From: JACMLD01 sp039916305 | GTDB taxonomy: Bacteria > Bacteroidota > Bacteroidia > Chitinophagales > Chitinophagaceae | Direction: 5' to 3' | NCBI GenBank assembly: GCA_039916305.1 | Contig: JBDSLR010000036.1 | Coordinates: 62,001 to 126,000 of the forward strand | DNA length: 64,000 nt | In this document: positions 54,539 through 63,972 of the stretch, in pieces | How the letters are laid out: every line of letters begins with the position of its first letter | How positions within the stretch are numbered: the stretch's first letter is position 1 | Made by a program: the position numbers and the translations under genes | The notes under the pieces: generated by a model | What the model was told of the DNA's origin: nothing | What the model saw: only the letters and a program-made list of their open reading frames with translations | Database searches by the model: none

Positions 54539-55534
54539 GTGGCTACAAAATTCTCAAAAGAAACCTACCTGTACTGGTACGAGCTAATGCAGCTGATACG
54601 TCAGTTTGAACTGATGGCAGAAGAGAAATACAAAATGGATGGTAAAATCCGCGGGTTTTTCCACGCATATATTGGGCAGGAAGCCATTGCTGCCGGTTGT
54701 ATGACGGCTACCCAGCAAATGGATCCCTTTATTACCGGTTACCGCGACCATGGCCTGGCACTGGCAAAGGGTGTTTCCGCCAACAGTTGTATGGCTGAGC
54801 TATATGGAAAAGCTACCGGCTGTGCCAAGGGCAAAGGCGGCAGTATGCACTTTTTTGGCAAAGACGTAGCTTTTTTTGGCGGACATGGTATTGTAGGCGC
54901 CCAGATAGGTACGGGAGCAGGATTGGCTTTTGCCGAGAAATATAAAGGGACCGATAATGTAAGCCTTACTTTTTTTGGTGATGGCGCTGCCCGCCAGGGG
55001 ATGGTAAACGAGGTGTTTAATATTGCTATGACCTGGAAACTGCCTGTCATTTTTATTTGCGAGAACAATAATTATGCAATGGGTACCTCCGTAGAGCGTA
55101 CTTCCAATGTACATGATATTTATAAACTGGCGGATGCCTTTGAAATGCCGGCCGATTCTGTAGATGGTATGAGCTGTGAAGCCGTGCACGAAGCCGTAGC
55201 CCGTGCCGTTAAAAGAGGACGCGAAGGCGGCGGACCAACCTTACTGGAGATTAAAACCTACCGTTATAAAGGGCATTCTATTTCTGACCCCCAGAAATAC
55301 CGCACCAAGGAAGAAGTGGAAGAGTACAAGCAGCGTGACCCGTTGGTACAGGTACAAGCTACAATTCTGAAGAATAAATTTGCAACACAGGCGGAACTGG
55401 ACGCCATCAGCAAACGCATTGAAGATGTAGTAGTAGAATCTGTAAAGTTTGCAGAAGAAAGTCCCTGGCCAAATGATGATGAGTTGTTAAAGGATGTGTA
55501 CGTGGATCAGAACTATCCTTTCATTGTTGATTAA
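54539..55534 (+). CDS. pdhA: Pyruvate dehydrogenase E1 component, alpha subunit
   Basis: A 331-residue subunit binding thiamine diphosphate, which decarboxylates pyruvate in the pyruvate dehydrogenase complex. Characteristic are FHAYIGQEAIAAGC, YRDHGLALAKG, KGGSMHF, the TPP motif FFGDGAARQGMVNEVFNIA ending in ENNNYAMGT, and YRYKGHSISDP. The probable start is GTG at 54539 (MATKFSKE); a TTG 12 bases upstream is also in frame. The beta subunit gene is not adjacent, which is common in this group. Confidence 0.95.
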   Translation: MATKFSKETYLYWYELMQLIRQFELMAEEKYKMDGKIRGFFHAYIGQEAIAAGCMTATQQMDPFITGYRDHGLALAKGVSANSCMAELYGKATGCAKGKGGSMHFFGKDVAFFGGHGIVGAQIGTGAGLAFAEKYKGTDNVSLTFFGDGAARQGMVNEVFNIAMTWKLPVIFICENNNYAMGTSVERTSNVHDIYKLADAFEMPADSVDGMSCEAVHEAVARAVKRGREGGGPTLLEIKTYRYKGHSISDPQKYRTKEEVEEYKQRDPLVQVQATILKNKFATQAELDAISKRIEDVVVESVKFAEESPWPNDDELLKDVYVDQNYPFIVD

Positions 55535-55592
55535 TTTCATTACTGCGCATTACACCTATTTGATACATTAAATTAAATACAGTTCTTATATC

Positions 55593-56267
55593 ATGACAGA
55601 CAAGATTAACGTACCGGTAACTGGAGAAAAAGATGCCGTTGAAAAAGTGACCGGTTTCTGGAACCAGCACAGCAAACAAATTTTGATGGGCCTTGCTGCT
55701 ATTATCATTATTGCAGGCGGCATTATTGGATACAATTATTTTATAGCTGAACCCAATGAGAAAAAAGCGTCGGAAGCCATCCGTTATGCAGAAGAATTTT
55801 TTAGAAAGGATTCTGTAAAAATGGCGCTTGAAGGCGATAACCTTAATCCTGGTTTTTTGAAGATTATCAATAAATACAGCGGTACAAAAGCGGCTAACCT
55901 GGCAAAGTTTTACGCAGGCAGTTGTTATCTTACCATGGGCGATTTTAAAAATGCCACCAAATACCTGGAAGATTTCTCTACCAGTGAACCACTGGTGAAG
56001 GCGCGTACAAAAGCCATGCTGGGCGATGCAAATGCAGAGTTGGGCAAGAAAGACGAAGCCGTAAAACTCTACAAAGAGGCGGGTACTACCTTTGAACAGG
56101 ATGATTATTATAGTCCGCAGTATTTATTCCGTGCAGGTTTTTTATACGAAAGCATGGGCAAGACAAAAGATGCCATTGACATGTACAAGATGATCAAGGA
56201 GAAGTATCCGCAGTTTCGCGAAGTGGATATTGACAAATACCTGGGACGTCTTGGTGATACTGAATAA
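55593..56267 (+). CDS. TPR-containing membrane-anchored protein, YfgM-like
   Basis: A 224-residue protein with one N-terminal helix (ILMGLAAIIIIAGGIIGYNYF, residues 30-50) and a soluble part with tetratricopeptide-like repeats (AKFYAGSCYLTMGDFKNATK, AMLGDANAELGKKDEAVKLY, YLFRAGFLYESMGKTKDAID). This build resembles YfgM-type proteins, which assist secretion. It is between pdhA and ribH. Confidence 0.85.
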   Translation: MTDKINVPVTGEKDAVEKVTGFWNQHSKQILMGLAAIIIIAGGIIGYNYFIAEPNEKKASEAIRYAEEFFRKDSVKMALEGDNLNPGFLKIINKYSGTKAANLAKFYAGSCYLTMGDFKNATKYLEDFSTSEPLVKARTKAMLGDANAELGKKDEAVKLYKEAGTTFEQDDYYSPQYLFRAGFLYESMGKTKDAIDMYKMIKEKYPQFREVDIDKYLGRLGDTE

Positions 56268-56322
56268 ATAAAAAGCCCCAAACTGTTGAAGGGTAATTCT
56301 TTTAGCAATAAGTTGACATACT

Positions 56323-56835
56323 ATGGCTGAAGTTAGTAACAGTAAACTATTGGAAAAAAATACAGGCACTCTACCAAAGGGTGCCTGTGTTGTTATTGTG
56401 CGTACCGAATGGAATGCTGCCATCATTGATAAACTGGAAGAAGGTTGTACCCGCATATTGGCAGCGGAGAAAATTGAAAAAGTAAAAATAATTACGGTAC
56501 CCGGCGCTTTTGAAATACCCTTTGCCATTAAAAGTTATTGGGAGGCAGCAAGTGGTACTGATCACCAGCCCCATGCATTTATTGCCCTGGGTTGCGTGCT
56601 GCGTGGTGGTACGCCTCATTTTGAATATGTATGCAAGGCCGTAACGGACGGTATTGTGCAGTTGAACCTGCAGTTGCCGGTACCCGCTATATTTGGCGTT
56701 CTAACACTGGATACCCAGGAACAGGCGGATGAAAGAACCGGGGGTATACACGGGCACAAGGGAGAGGAGGCCGCTATTACTGCCGTGAAGATGATGCAGC
56801 TGCTGGCATCTTTTCAGCCACAGCTGGCCGGTTAA
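56323..56835 (+). CDS. ribH: 6,7-dimethyl-8-ribityllumazine synthase
   Basis: A 170-residue riboflavin-pathway enzyme. VIVRTEWNAAIIDKL opens the fold, VPGAFEIPFAIK holds the substrate loop, and ALGCVLRGGTPHFEYVCKAV contains the conserved His. GVLTLDTQEQADERTGG follows. It forms a capsid-like or pentameric oligomer in relatives. It begins 55 bases after the TPR gene and precedes the LutA-like gene. There is no visible FMN riboswitch. Confidence 0.96.
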   Translation: MAEVSNSKLLEKNTGTLPKGACVVIVRTEWNAAIIDKLEEGCTRILAAEKIEKVKIITVPGAFEIPFAIKSYWEAASGTDHQPHAFIALGCVLRGGTPHFEYVCKAVTDGIVQLNLQLPVPAIFGVLTLDTQEQADERTGGIHGHKGEEAAITAVKMMQLLASFQPQLAG

Positions 56836-56934
56836 GGGTGCTTAAGAAACAGTATAATAATCCACAGCAAACTTTGTTAATCCTTTGGCTTATCCCATTT
56901 TTTTTTACACTTTATTCAACGCTACCCCATAACA

Positions 56935-57654
56935 TTGAACATACAACTTTTCATACCTTGTTTTGTAGACCAGCTGTTCCCGCAAACAGCGTTCAATATG
57001 GTAAAAGTGCTGGAAAGAGCGGGCTGCACGGTAGCATACAATACCAACCAAACCTGTTGCGGTCAGCCGGCTTTCAATGCAGGTTTTCAGCAGGATGCTA
57101 AAGAAGTATGCAGTAAGTTTATTAAAGATTTTAGTGGTGCCGACTACGTGGTTGCGCCCAGCGCCAGTTGCGTTGGCTTTGTACGAAACTATTACCCTCA
57201 AATATTTGACAATTCTTCTGTGCATAATGAGGTAAAAGATTTGCAGAAAAGAACCTTTGAATTCTCCGATTTTCTTGTCAATGTACTGCATAAAGAAGAC
57301 CTTGGTGCCGTATTAAATGGCAAGGCCACCTATCATGATTCCTGTGCGGCTTTGCGGGAATGTAAGATAAAACAGGAGCCACGCAAATTACTACAGCATG
57401 TTAAAGGTTTAGCGCTGGTAGAGATGGATGATGTGGAAACCTGCTGTGGGTTTGGCGGCACGTTCGCCGTAAAATTTGAACCAATTTCTATCAGCATGGC
57501 AGCTCAGAAAGTAACCCACGCACTGGCAACCGGCGCACAGTATATTATTTCTACAGATATTTCATGCCTGATGCATATCGATGGTTATATCCGCAACAAA
57601 GGAATCGACCTGCAAACAATGCATATTGCCGATGTGCTGGCAGGTAATGGTTAG
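56935..57654 (+). CDS. LutA/YkgE-like (Fe-S)-binding protein
   Basis: A 239-residue protein with TTG start. It has two CCG domains: TCCGQPAFNAG near residues 41-51 and TCCGFGGTFAVKF near 170-182, with further Cys in PSASCVGF and DSCAALRE. These bind iron-sulfur clusters in the LutA subunit of lactate oxidation complexes and heterodisulfide-reductase-like proteins. LutB and LutC genes are not in this window after it, so the partner proteins are not seen here. Confidence 0.92.
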   Translation: MNIQLFIPCFVDQLFPQTAFNMVKVLERAGCTVAYNTNQTCCGQPAFNAGFQQDAKEVCSKFIKDFSGADYVVAPSASCVGFVRNYYPQIFDNSSVHNEVKDLQKRTFEFSDFLVNVLHKEDLGAVLNGKATYHDSCAALRECKIKQEPRKLLQHVKGLALVEMDDVETCCGFGGTFAVKFEPISISMAAQKVTHALATGAQYIISTDISCLMHIDGYIRNKGIDLQTMHIADVLAGNG

Positions 57655-58156
57655 TTTATCCGCTCCTGAACGGTATTATTGCCGCCAATAATTGAAACTA
57701 CTGCATACCAATTTTTACCTGTTTAAATATCCGCGAAGCGTGATAAACGCAGGCTGGGCTGATTTATAATTAGAAGTGCTGGAAGCCTAATGGGTTTTCA
57801 TGTGAGTAGCCTGGGGTGAAACCCCCGGACAGCAGCAATACTGTATGCAACCCCGGATAGGGCTGAACATTTGCGATGAATAATTTCTTAGATTAATATT
57901 TGTAGAATGTCCTGTTTTAACCCTATCCGGGGTTGATATAACACGTTCATTTTTTTACCGCAGGTTTACCGGCGGCACGCACATTCAAACCCTCCGGGTT
58001 TGGCCGTATCCGGTAATAAAGGAAATACAACATCATCAAAAAAGAATTATACAAAAAATAAATTGCACAGCATACCGCATGTCAAAATTTGAACTGCTGG
58101 AGGCTACGGGCATATTCAAGGCAATTTACCTTGAACTATCGGGTGTATATTTACGT
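57655..58156. repeat. Spacer with several inverted repeats (REP-like)
   Basis: The region holds no gene. It contains GGGGTGAAACCCC (57813-57825), the 14-bp inverted pair AACCCCGGATAGGG (57849-57862) and CCCTATCCGGGGTT (57921-57934) with a 58-base loop, and CAAACCCTCCGGGTTTG (57986-58002). It resembles repetitive extragenic elements, perhaps remains of RAYT-mobilised DNA. Confidence 0.65.
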
Positions 58157-59464
58157 ATGTTGTTTAAACCAAATAACTTGAAACCTATACTTGCCATTCT
58201 TACCACTTTCTTTTTTTTCTCCTGTAAAAATGCCCCGGCAAAAATTGTTGATCAAATTTTTACTGATAGCCTGGTGGCGCATTACAACCCACCTGCGATA
58301 GTAAAAACAACTGAAGATGAGTTAGCCTTCTGGAAAAACAGGATTGATACAGCTTCTACAGGTATAACCAATGAGTCAAGGTACGCATCGGCACTTGTTG
58401 CCAGGTTTCACCAGTCAGGCGACATAAATGATATTAAGAAGGCAGATAGTATGATGCGGTTGGTTAATGCGGCTTATAATTATAAGGAAGCTTCGGCTAA
58501 CCTGGCTTTATGCAATTACAGTATTTTACAGCACCGGTTTACATTGGCAGATAGTTACCTGGAAAAAGCAAGGCTGCTGGGCCTGAAAAAATATGAAGCG
58601 CTGGCCACTTCTTTTGATGTTGATTTTGAATTGGGCCGTTACAATAACGCGGCCATATATCTTAAACAACTACAGCCCTCTGATGACTATGGTTATTATT
58701 TCAGACAGTCGAAACTGCAGCATCTTAACGGCAATATAGACAGCGCTATACAGTCTATGCTGACGGCGGCTGACAAAGCAGCATCTTCCCCTTACCTTAA
58801 AAATACGGCGTTGGCCAATGCAGCGGATTTATATATTCATGCAGGCAAACTAAAAGAAGCAAATGATTTATATAAAATATGTATACAAGCAGGCAGCGGC
58901 GATTTTCACAGTATAACCGGTATGGGCTGGATTGCTTTGGTGAATGATAAAAATGATTCACTGGCGCAGCAATTATTTGAGTTTGTGCGTTCAAAAAATA
59001 AATTACCCGACCCTATATTTAAACTGTACCAGGTAGCACAACAGCGGCAGGATAGTGCAGCCGCTGCCGGTTATGCACAGCAGTTTGCAGGGCTGGCTTC
59101 GGATACCGTTTACGGTGATATGTATAATAAATACCTGATTGAGGTGTATACCGGCATATTGCACCAACCCGGCAAAGCTGCGGTTATTGCAAAGCGTGAG
59201 TTAAGCAACCGTTCTACCGCGCAAACAAATGCATGGTACGCATGGAGCCTTTTCTGCGATAAAAAAACAGACGACGCCTATAAAATGTATGAGCAGGCGG
59301 TTTCCGGCAAACCGTTGGAAGGGCTTGAATTATACTGGATGGGTAAGATGATGCAGGGGTTGGGCAAAGGCTATAATGCGAAGGCGTTTTTTAAAGCAGC
59401 GTGGACAAACAAATATGATCTTAGCCCGGCTATGGTTGCGGATCTTGAAAAACAAAGCCGCTGA
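58157..59464 (+). CDS. TPR lipoprotein of unknown function
   Basis: A 435-residue protein starting MLFKPNNLKPILAILTTFFFFSCK with a lipobox Cys about residue 23. The rest is helical with tetratricopeptide-like repeats (LALCNYSILQHRFTLADSYLEKA, FELGRYNNAAIYLKQLQP, NAADLYIHAGKLKEANDLYKI). An open frame extends upstream to 58079, but the internal ATG gives the lipoprotein signal. Its partner is unknown. It is convergent with the HupE-like gene, and may serve as a surface or periplasmic scaffold. Confidence 0.82.
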   Translation: MLFKPNNLKPILAILTTFFFFSCKNAPAKIVDQIFTDSLVAHYNPPAIVKTTEDELAFWKNRIDTASTGITNESRYASALVARFHQSGDINDIKKADSMMRLVNAAYNYKEASANLALCNYSILQHRFTLADSYLEKARLLGLKKYEALATSFDVDFELGRYNNAAIYLKQLQPSDDYGYYFRQSKLQHLNGNIDSAIQSMLTAADKAASSPYLKNTALANAADLYIHAGKLKEANDLYKICIQAGSGDFHSITGMGWIALVNDKNDSLAQQLFEFVRSKNKLPDPIFKLYQVAQQRQDSAAAAGYAQQFAGLASDTVYGDMYNKYLIEVYTGILHQPGKAAVIAKRELSNRSTAQTNAWYAWSLFCDKKTDDAYKMYEQAVSGKPLEGLELYWMGKMMQGLGKGYNAKAFFKAAWTNKYDLSPAMVADLEKQSR

Positions 59465-59490
59465 TGTATATAATTAATACGAAGCGGCGG

Positions 59491-60177
59491 TTAGAAGAAT
59501 ATTCGCTGCATTGTCCAGAACGCTGCAATCAAAGCAATGGCAGCAGACAGGGGAATTACAATTCTTTTGCGGTAGTAGGGCTTATTGCCAAACCACTTAG
59601 CCAGTAAAAACCAGGCAAGAAGTATAACGGTTAATTGCCCCAGTTCTACGCCCACATTAAACATAATTAATGAAACCAGGTAAGCATTTTGCGGTAGTCC
59701 CATTTCGCCCAGCGCCCCCGCAAACCCAAGACCATGTACCAGTCCAAAAATAAATACTACTCCAATCCGGCCTGGCTTCAGCCGTGGTGAGAAAATATTT
59801 TCCAATGCCACATACAGGATAGAAAGAGCAATAAGCGGTTCTACAATTGCCGGGGGAACACTAATTACTTTATACATGGCCAAACCCAGCGTAACTGAAT
59901 GCGCAATAGTAAATGCAGTAGCCTGCCACAACACCGGCTTCAATTTGGGGCTGAGTAAAAATAAACTCAGTACAAACAGAATGTGATCCAGCCCCAAAGG
60001 AAGAATATGATCATAGCCCAGCCTGAGGTATAAAAAAGCTGCATCTTTTTTCGACATTTTTTCAAGTTCGCCTACAATTGCATGGGCCCATAATGGCTCG
60101 GCAAGTAAAAAAAAGATAATGATAAGGCCCGATACCCGGAGAAAAAAACAAGGCTTTTGTGGGAAAAAATATTTCAT
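59491..60177 (-). CDS. HupE/UreJ family membrane protein
   Basis: A 228-residue protein with six or seven membrane helices. The sequence GLDHILFVLSLFLL, the motif AHSVTLGLA, VHGLGFAGALGEMG and NVGVELGQL are the family signatures (HupE/UreJ_2). Relatives carry nickel or cobalt, though some respond to copper. It is the last gene of the leftward group that includes a TonB receptor and a His-rich protein, hence a likely metal permease. A His-rich first external loop (YDHILPLGLDH) is visible. Confidence 0.88.
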   Translation of the reverse strand: MKYFFPQKPCFFLRVSGLIIIFFLLAEPLWAHAIVGELEKMSKKDAAFLYLRLGYDHILPLGLDHILFVLSLFLLSPKLKPVLWQATAFTIAHSVTLGLAMYKVISVPPAIVEPLIALSILYVALENIFSPRLKPGRIGVVFIFGLVHGLGFAGALGEMGLPQNAYLVSLIMFNVGVELGQLTVILLAWFLLAKWFGNKPYYRKRIVIPLSAAIALIAAFWTMQRIFF

Positions 60178-60471
60178 GCAGTAAGTAGGGTAATTAAACG
60201 GTTAAATGTACGTAAAACATAAAAAGAAGAATGTTTTAGTTTGCTGGCTTAAAAGCCGTGCAACGCTGTGCACGGCGACCATTCAAAAACCACAAAAAAT
60301 AAAATTTTATACAATTGGCTGTTCAGTGTTCTTTAGTTATGATACATATTCCCCTGCTCACCTGGTTTCACTAATGCAGGTCCCGCTGGCTTATAATACA
60401 AATTTCTTAATAGACCACGTTATATAGGTGCTGCATTAACCATATATTGAAATCACTGGTAATACATGTAT
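60178..60471. other. Spacer between the TonB receptor and HupE genes
   Basis: No convincing gene. A 73-residue open frame on the plus strand lacks protein-like features. A promoter for the HupE gene may be here. Confidence 0.35.
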
Positions 60472-62760
60472 TTAAAATTTAACTGCAAAGCTTAGTTTGG
60501 CAGCAAAGGGGGTACCGGGTGTAAAACAGACTTCATCCACAGGCTGTGCTTCACCTTTCAAACGTGTGTCCGTTGCAAACTGTGTTTCTTTCCACCTGGT
60601 GTTAAATACATTGTTTACTACAACACCTATCTCATACTTGTTTTTTGTGTAATTCAGTACAGCATCTGTAATAAAATATCCGTTGGCAGTCAGGCTGTAA
60701 TCTTCATTAGCAGAGCGGTCTCCCACAAAACGGTATCTGAAGCTTCCGGTAAAGCCGGACTTATTTGCGTAGGTAATGCCGGCACTACTTGTCCAAACCG
60801 GCGCCAGTGGTATAAGGTTCTGGCCTTTGGCTTCACCAAGGGCGCGTCCATGGGCGTAGTTAATATCAAGATCAAAATACAATGATTTTACCGGCTCATA
60901 ACGACCTGAAAAATCCAATCCTGCACGACGCGTTTTACCACTGAATTCTACAAAGCCGCCGTCGCCGCTGTAAACAAATTCCTGCTGCAGGTAGACATAC
61001 CAGAGCGCCGCATTGACGATAATATTTCCGGCAGGTTTAAATACCACGCCCAGGTCTGTGCTATAAGCAGCCGGCAGCACCTGGTAACCATTTTGTACTA
61101 TCACCGCCCGGGTGTCATTTGAGTGAAATCCTTTTCCGGTGCTGAAATAAAATTGCAGGCTGTTATTGGCGTGGTAATAAAGGTTCAGTTTTGGGCTTAC
61201 AGTATTTGCTTTGGCTTTATAAATACCTATGCCGGGCAGCGTTGTATCGCCGTTAAATTTGTTGTTGTAAGAATGATTATACTGGTCAAAGCGGATACCG
61301 GCATTGATGCTGAAATGTTCATTAAACTTCAGCGTTTCACTTATATAAGGAGATACTGACAATTCCTTAATATCTCCCGATTTTATTTGCTCCAGCAGTG
61401 TAAACCGGTTTTTTGTATGCGATAGCGCAGCATTCTTTACCCAATCATACCGCAACTGAAGCCCTGCTTCGGTAGTAAGCCTGGTATTGCCCATATATGA
61501 CACGTGGTTGTAACTGCCATTATAGCCCATTAAGCTACGGCCTTCTTTCTGACGTATCTGATCCCCGTTGACAGAATCAACCAGGAAAAAGGTAAAATTT
61601 GTATACAGGTCAAAATGCGAATTGGAATAATAAAGCTGGTTCTTTATAAAATCCCCATTGTTGAAAGCGGTAAGCAACTGTGCATTTACGTTGGTCCGGT
61701 AGGTGAGTCCGCCCTCATTGGGATCAATAGCACCATAGAAGCCAATCAGCCCATTATCAACTGCACGGTCTGGTACCTGGCCGGAAGCATTCCACCTGCT
61801 CCGGAAAGTGGTAGCAGATAGTGTAAGATGGCTTTGTCTTGATACCTGGCCATCGTATTTGGTAAACAGGTTAAAGCGTTTAAAATGCTGTGGGCTGTCA
61901 AAGTAGGCATCTGAATACCTGTACTCTGATGCCACATACCAGGATTGCTGTTTTTCCTGCGCTTTTTTACCGAGGAGGTTAAACATGCCCAGCCCCCGCA
62001 AAGTATTAAACTGGCCGCCTTCAATTTTAACGAGATTGGAAGCCAATGCGTTCTTTGTATTAAAATCTACAAAACCGGTTGTAGCAAAATCTCCTTTGGC
62101 AGCTGTATAAGGTCCCTTCTTGAAATCCACATTTCCGATTGTTTCAGGTATTATGAAATGACTGTCAGCAAAACCCTGGCCATGTGCGTGGGAGACCATA
62201 TTGATGGGCAAGCCGTCCACCTCCAGCCTGAAATCTGTTCCGTGATCAGCATCAAAACCACGTAAAAAAATCTGTTCTGCTTTACCGCCGCCCTGGTGCT
62301 GCCCAATAATAATACCCGGTATGATACGCAGTATTTCCTGCGAATTATTTACGCCCCGCATGGCAATATCTGTTTTGCTGATAATCCTGTACTGGTCACC
62401 TGCATGAGCAGATATGGTAACCTCCTTTAGTTCTACGCTTCGGGCCTGCAGTAAGACACCGTTATGAGCTGTTTTCAAGTCCGCCAGGGAAATTATTTTC
62501 GTTTCATATCCAATTGAAGATACTTGTATACTGTTATTGCTTCCTTCTTTCTCCTGCTTTAAACTAAAATTGCCCAGCTGGTCGGAAACACCTGAGATTT
62601 TTTCGGGAAGTAATAATATAGTAATGCCATCCAGGGGTTGCTGGTTTTGCGCGTCAACTATTCTTCCTTTGATAGTAGTTTGCGCATGAGCGCCGCTTAT
62701 TATAAAAGCAAAAAGCATTAGCAACGCAAGCAGCCGGTGATGTAAGCTGGTCATAAACAT
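60472..62760 (-). CDS. TonB-dependent outer-membrane receptor, probable metal or chelate uptake
   Basis: A 762-residue receptor with a signal peptide (LLALLMLFAFIISGAHAQ), a carboxypeptidase-D-like domain (TTIKGRIVDAQNQQPLDGIT), a plug (ISKTDIAMRGVNNSQEILRIIPG, then FLRGFDADHGTDFRLEVDG) and a 22-strand barrel that ends with a typical C-terminal aromatic (AKLSFAVKF). The His-rich segment GLPINMVSHAHGQGFADSHF in the plug could contact a metal. It is in a group with a small His-rich protein and HupE-like permease, so nickel, cobalt, zinc or copper is likely. The start at 62760 is used; an upstream frame to 62856 is unlikely. Confidence 0.92.
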   Translation of the reverse strand: MFMTSLHHRLLALLMLFAFIISGAHAQTTIKGRIVDAQNQQPLDGITILLLPEKISGVSDQLGNFSLKQEKEGSNNSIQVSSIGYETKIISLADLKTAHNGVLLQARSVELKEVTISAHAGDQYRIISKTDIAMRGVNNSQEILRIIPGIIIGQHQGGGKAEQIFLRGFDADHGTDFRLEVDGLPINMVSHAHGQGFADSHFIIPETIGNVDFKKGPYTAAKGDFATTGFVDFNTKNALASNLVKIEGGQFNTLRGLGMFNLLGKKAQEKQQSWYVASEYRYSDAYFDSPQHFKRFNLFTKYDGQVSRQSHLTLSATTFRSRWNASGQVPDRAVDNGLIGFYGAIDPNEGGLTYRTNVNAQLLTAFNNGDFIKNQLYYSNSHFDLYTNFTFFLVDSVNGDQIRQKEGRSLMGYNGSYNHVSYMGNTRLTTEAGLQLRYDWVKNAALSHTKNRFTLLEQIKSGDIKELSVSPYISETLKFNEHFSINAGIRFDQYNHSYNNKFNGDTTLPGIGIYKAKANTVSPKLNLYYHANNSLQFYFSTGKGFHSNDTRAVIVQNGYQVLPAAYSTDLGVVFKPAGNIIVNAALWYVYLQQEFVYSGDGGFVEFSGKTRRAGLDFSGRYEPVKSLYFDLDINYAHGRALGEAKGQNLIPLAPVWTSSAGITYANKSGFTGSFRYRFVGDRSANEDYSLTANGYFITDAVLNYTKNKYEIGVVVNNVFNTRWKETQFATDTRLKGEAQPVDEVCFTPGTPFAAKLSFAVKF

Positions 62761-62939
62761 GAAAATTGAAATAGTGATGTATGAAATAAATGATGGCTTG
62801 TGCTGATTGCTGCATCTAAACATTTCTTTGCTGCACACGTGCATAAAAAAATCCAATCAGAACCCGCTGTAAAAACTTTTTATTAAAGTATAGGCGGGTT
62901 AATAGTTGCATCCAACATGTCTATTAAACTTGCTTGCAC

Positions 62940-63302
62940 TTAAGCCCTGGGAGGGAGAAAATCACTATTCAAAAACGTATGGGGAAGCATTGCCGGAATG
63001 GCGGAAAGATAGCGGGGAGCCATTGATTTAAAGGAAAAATCATATGAATCCGGGGTGATCAAATGATAGCTGATAGGATTATCCGATTTTGGGAGACTGG
63101 CATCTTTTTCAGGGTAGCCCTTTTTTGCAGCATCCTTGTATTCATTGTGTACATGGTATTTGCCATGCTCATAATGAACCGTAGCCATGTGGTCTGTGTA
63201 CCAAAAAATATGCGCAATACCGTCAGACAGCGAGGGAAGGACAGGTTTACAAATAATAGTTATATAAGAAAAGAGGAGCAGGTATAGTAGCGCTTTTTTC
63301 AT
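62940..63302 (-). CDS. Small secreted His-rich protein of the metal-uptake group
   Basis: A 120-residue protein with a signal peptide or N-terminal anchor (LLYLLLFSYITIICKPVLP). The next part is rich in histidine and aromatic residues (HIFWYTDHMATVHYEHGKYHVHNEYKD), suited to binding a metal. The tail is Pro-rich. It is not a recognised family. It precedes the TonB receptor in the same direction, separated by about 180 bases, and may pass metal to or from it. Confidence 0.7.
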   Translation of the reverse strand: MKKALLYLLLFSYITIICKPVLPSLSDGIAHIFWYTDHMATVHYEHGKYHVHNEYKDAAKKGYPEKDASLPKSDNPISYHLITPDSYDFSFKSMAPRYLSAIPAMLPHTFLNSDFLPPRA

Positions 63303-63395
63303 TATTTATACAACGTAAAATTAAGCAAACAAAAAGTATTGGTGATTTAATTGGAGGTAATGCCCTGCTTAAACCAGGTAAAAAATATATATAAA

Positions 63396-63422
63396 AGAGG
63401 CCGGCCGCTAAAGCCAGCCTCT
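63396..63422 (-). terminator. Terminator of the DUF4331-like gene
   Basis: AGAGGCCGGC (63396-63405) pairs with GCCAGCCTCT (63413-63422), with one mismatched or wobble position. AT-rich ATAAA on the left gives U residues leftward. Confidence 0.75.
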
Positions 63423-63441
63423 ATAAATTACCGGGTTTATC

Positions 63442-63972
63442 TTACCATGGGCTGGCCAGGTAAGGAAATGCAGGCAGGAAAGCTTTGTCATTTGCCGCTA
63501 CATTATCCTTTGTTAAACCAGCATTGGATGTGCCCATAGGGCCACCAAATAATAATAACAATTCTGTATCAATAACGTCATCGGCCAGCGCCCTGCCCGT
63601 TAATAAATTGGTGCCATCATAAAACGAAGTAGCACCCGTAGTTGAAACATTTAAAACATCTGAAACCAACAGGCCGGTCAGTTGATCGGCTGTCTGACCT
63701 AATGCATTGGTAGTATAACCAGCATTTAATGCCAGCAGCCTTGCTTTAAATTTAGTGGTGAACAAACCTGCCATCGCTTTTGGAGTGGCATTATTAAAAG
63801 AATCCTTTGCGGGAGCGTCTACGAACACGGTATTGACAGCAGGCCTTGCCATCTGGTCGCCACCCTGGTAATAAACAACAGCAGCCACCGGCGCATCGTC
63901 TTTTTTACAGGAAGCAACGGTTGCAAGTAAAACTGTGCTTGCCAGAAATATTTTATTGAAAGTCTTTTTCAT
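63442..63972 (-). CDS. Short DUF4331-like lipoprotein
   Basis: A 176-residue lipoprotein (signal IFLASTVLLATVASCKK, Cys about residue 22). GGDQMARPAVNTVFV and TGRALADDVIDTELLLLFGG, with KAFLPAFPYLASPW near the end, resemble the C-terminal half of DUF4331 proteins, which usually have over 400 residues. It therefore appears to be a half-length version rather than a frameshifted one, as the start and stop are normal. The ATG lies at 63970-63972, near the right edge. Function unknown. Confidence 0.8.
   Translation of the reverse strand: MKKTFNKIFLASTVLLATVASCKKDDAPVAAVVYYQGGDQMARPAVNTVFVDAPAKDSFNNATPKAMAGLFTTKFKARLLALNAGYTTNALGQTADQLTGLLVSDVLNVSTTGATSFYDGTNLLTGRALADDVIDTELLLLFGGPMGTSNAGLTKDNVAANDKAFLPAFPYLASPW

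Noticed and set aside
60206..60427. 73-residue plus-strand frame between the HupE and TonB receptor genes
   Set aside because: Low-complexity, Lys- and Cys-scattered sequence with no recognisable domain or codon pattern of a gene.
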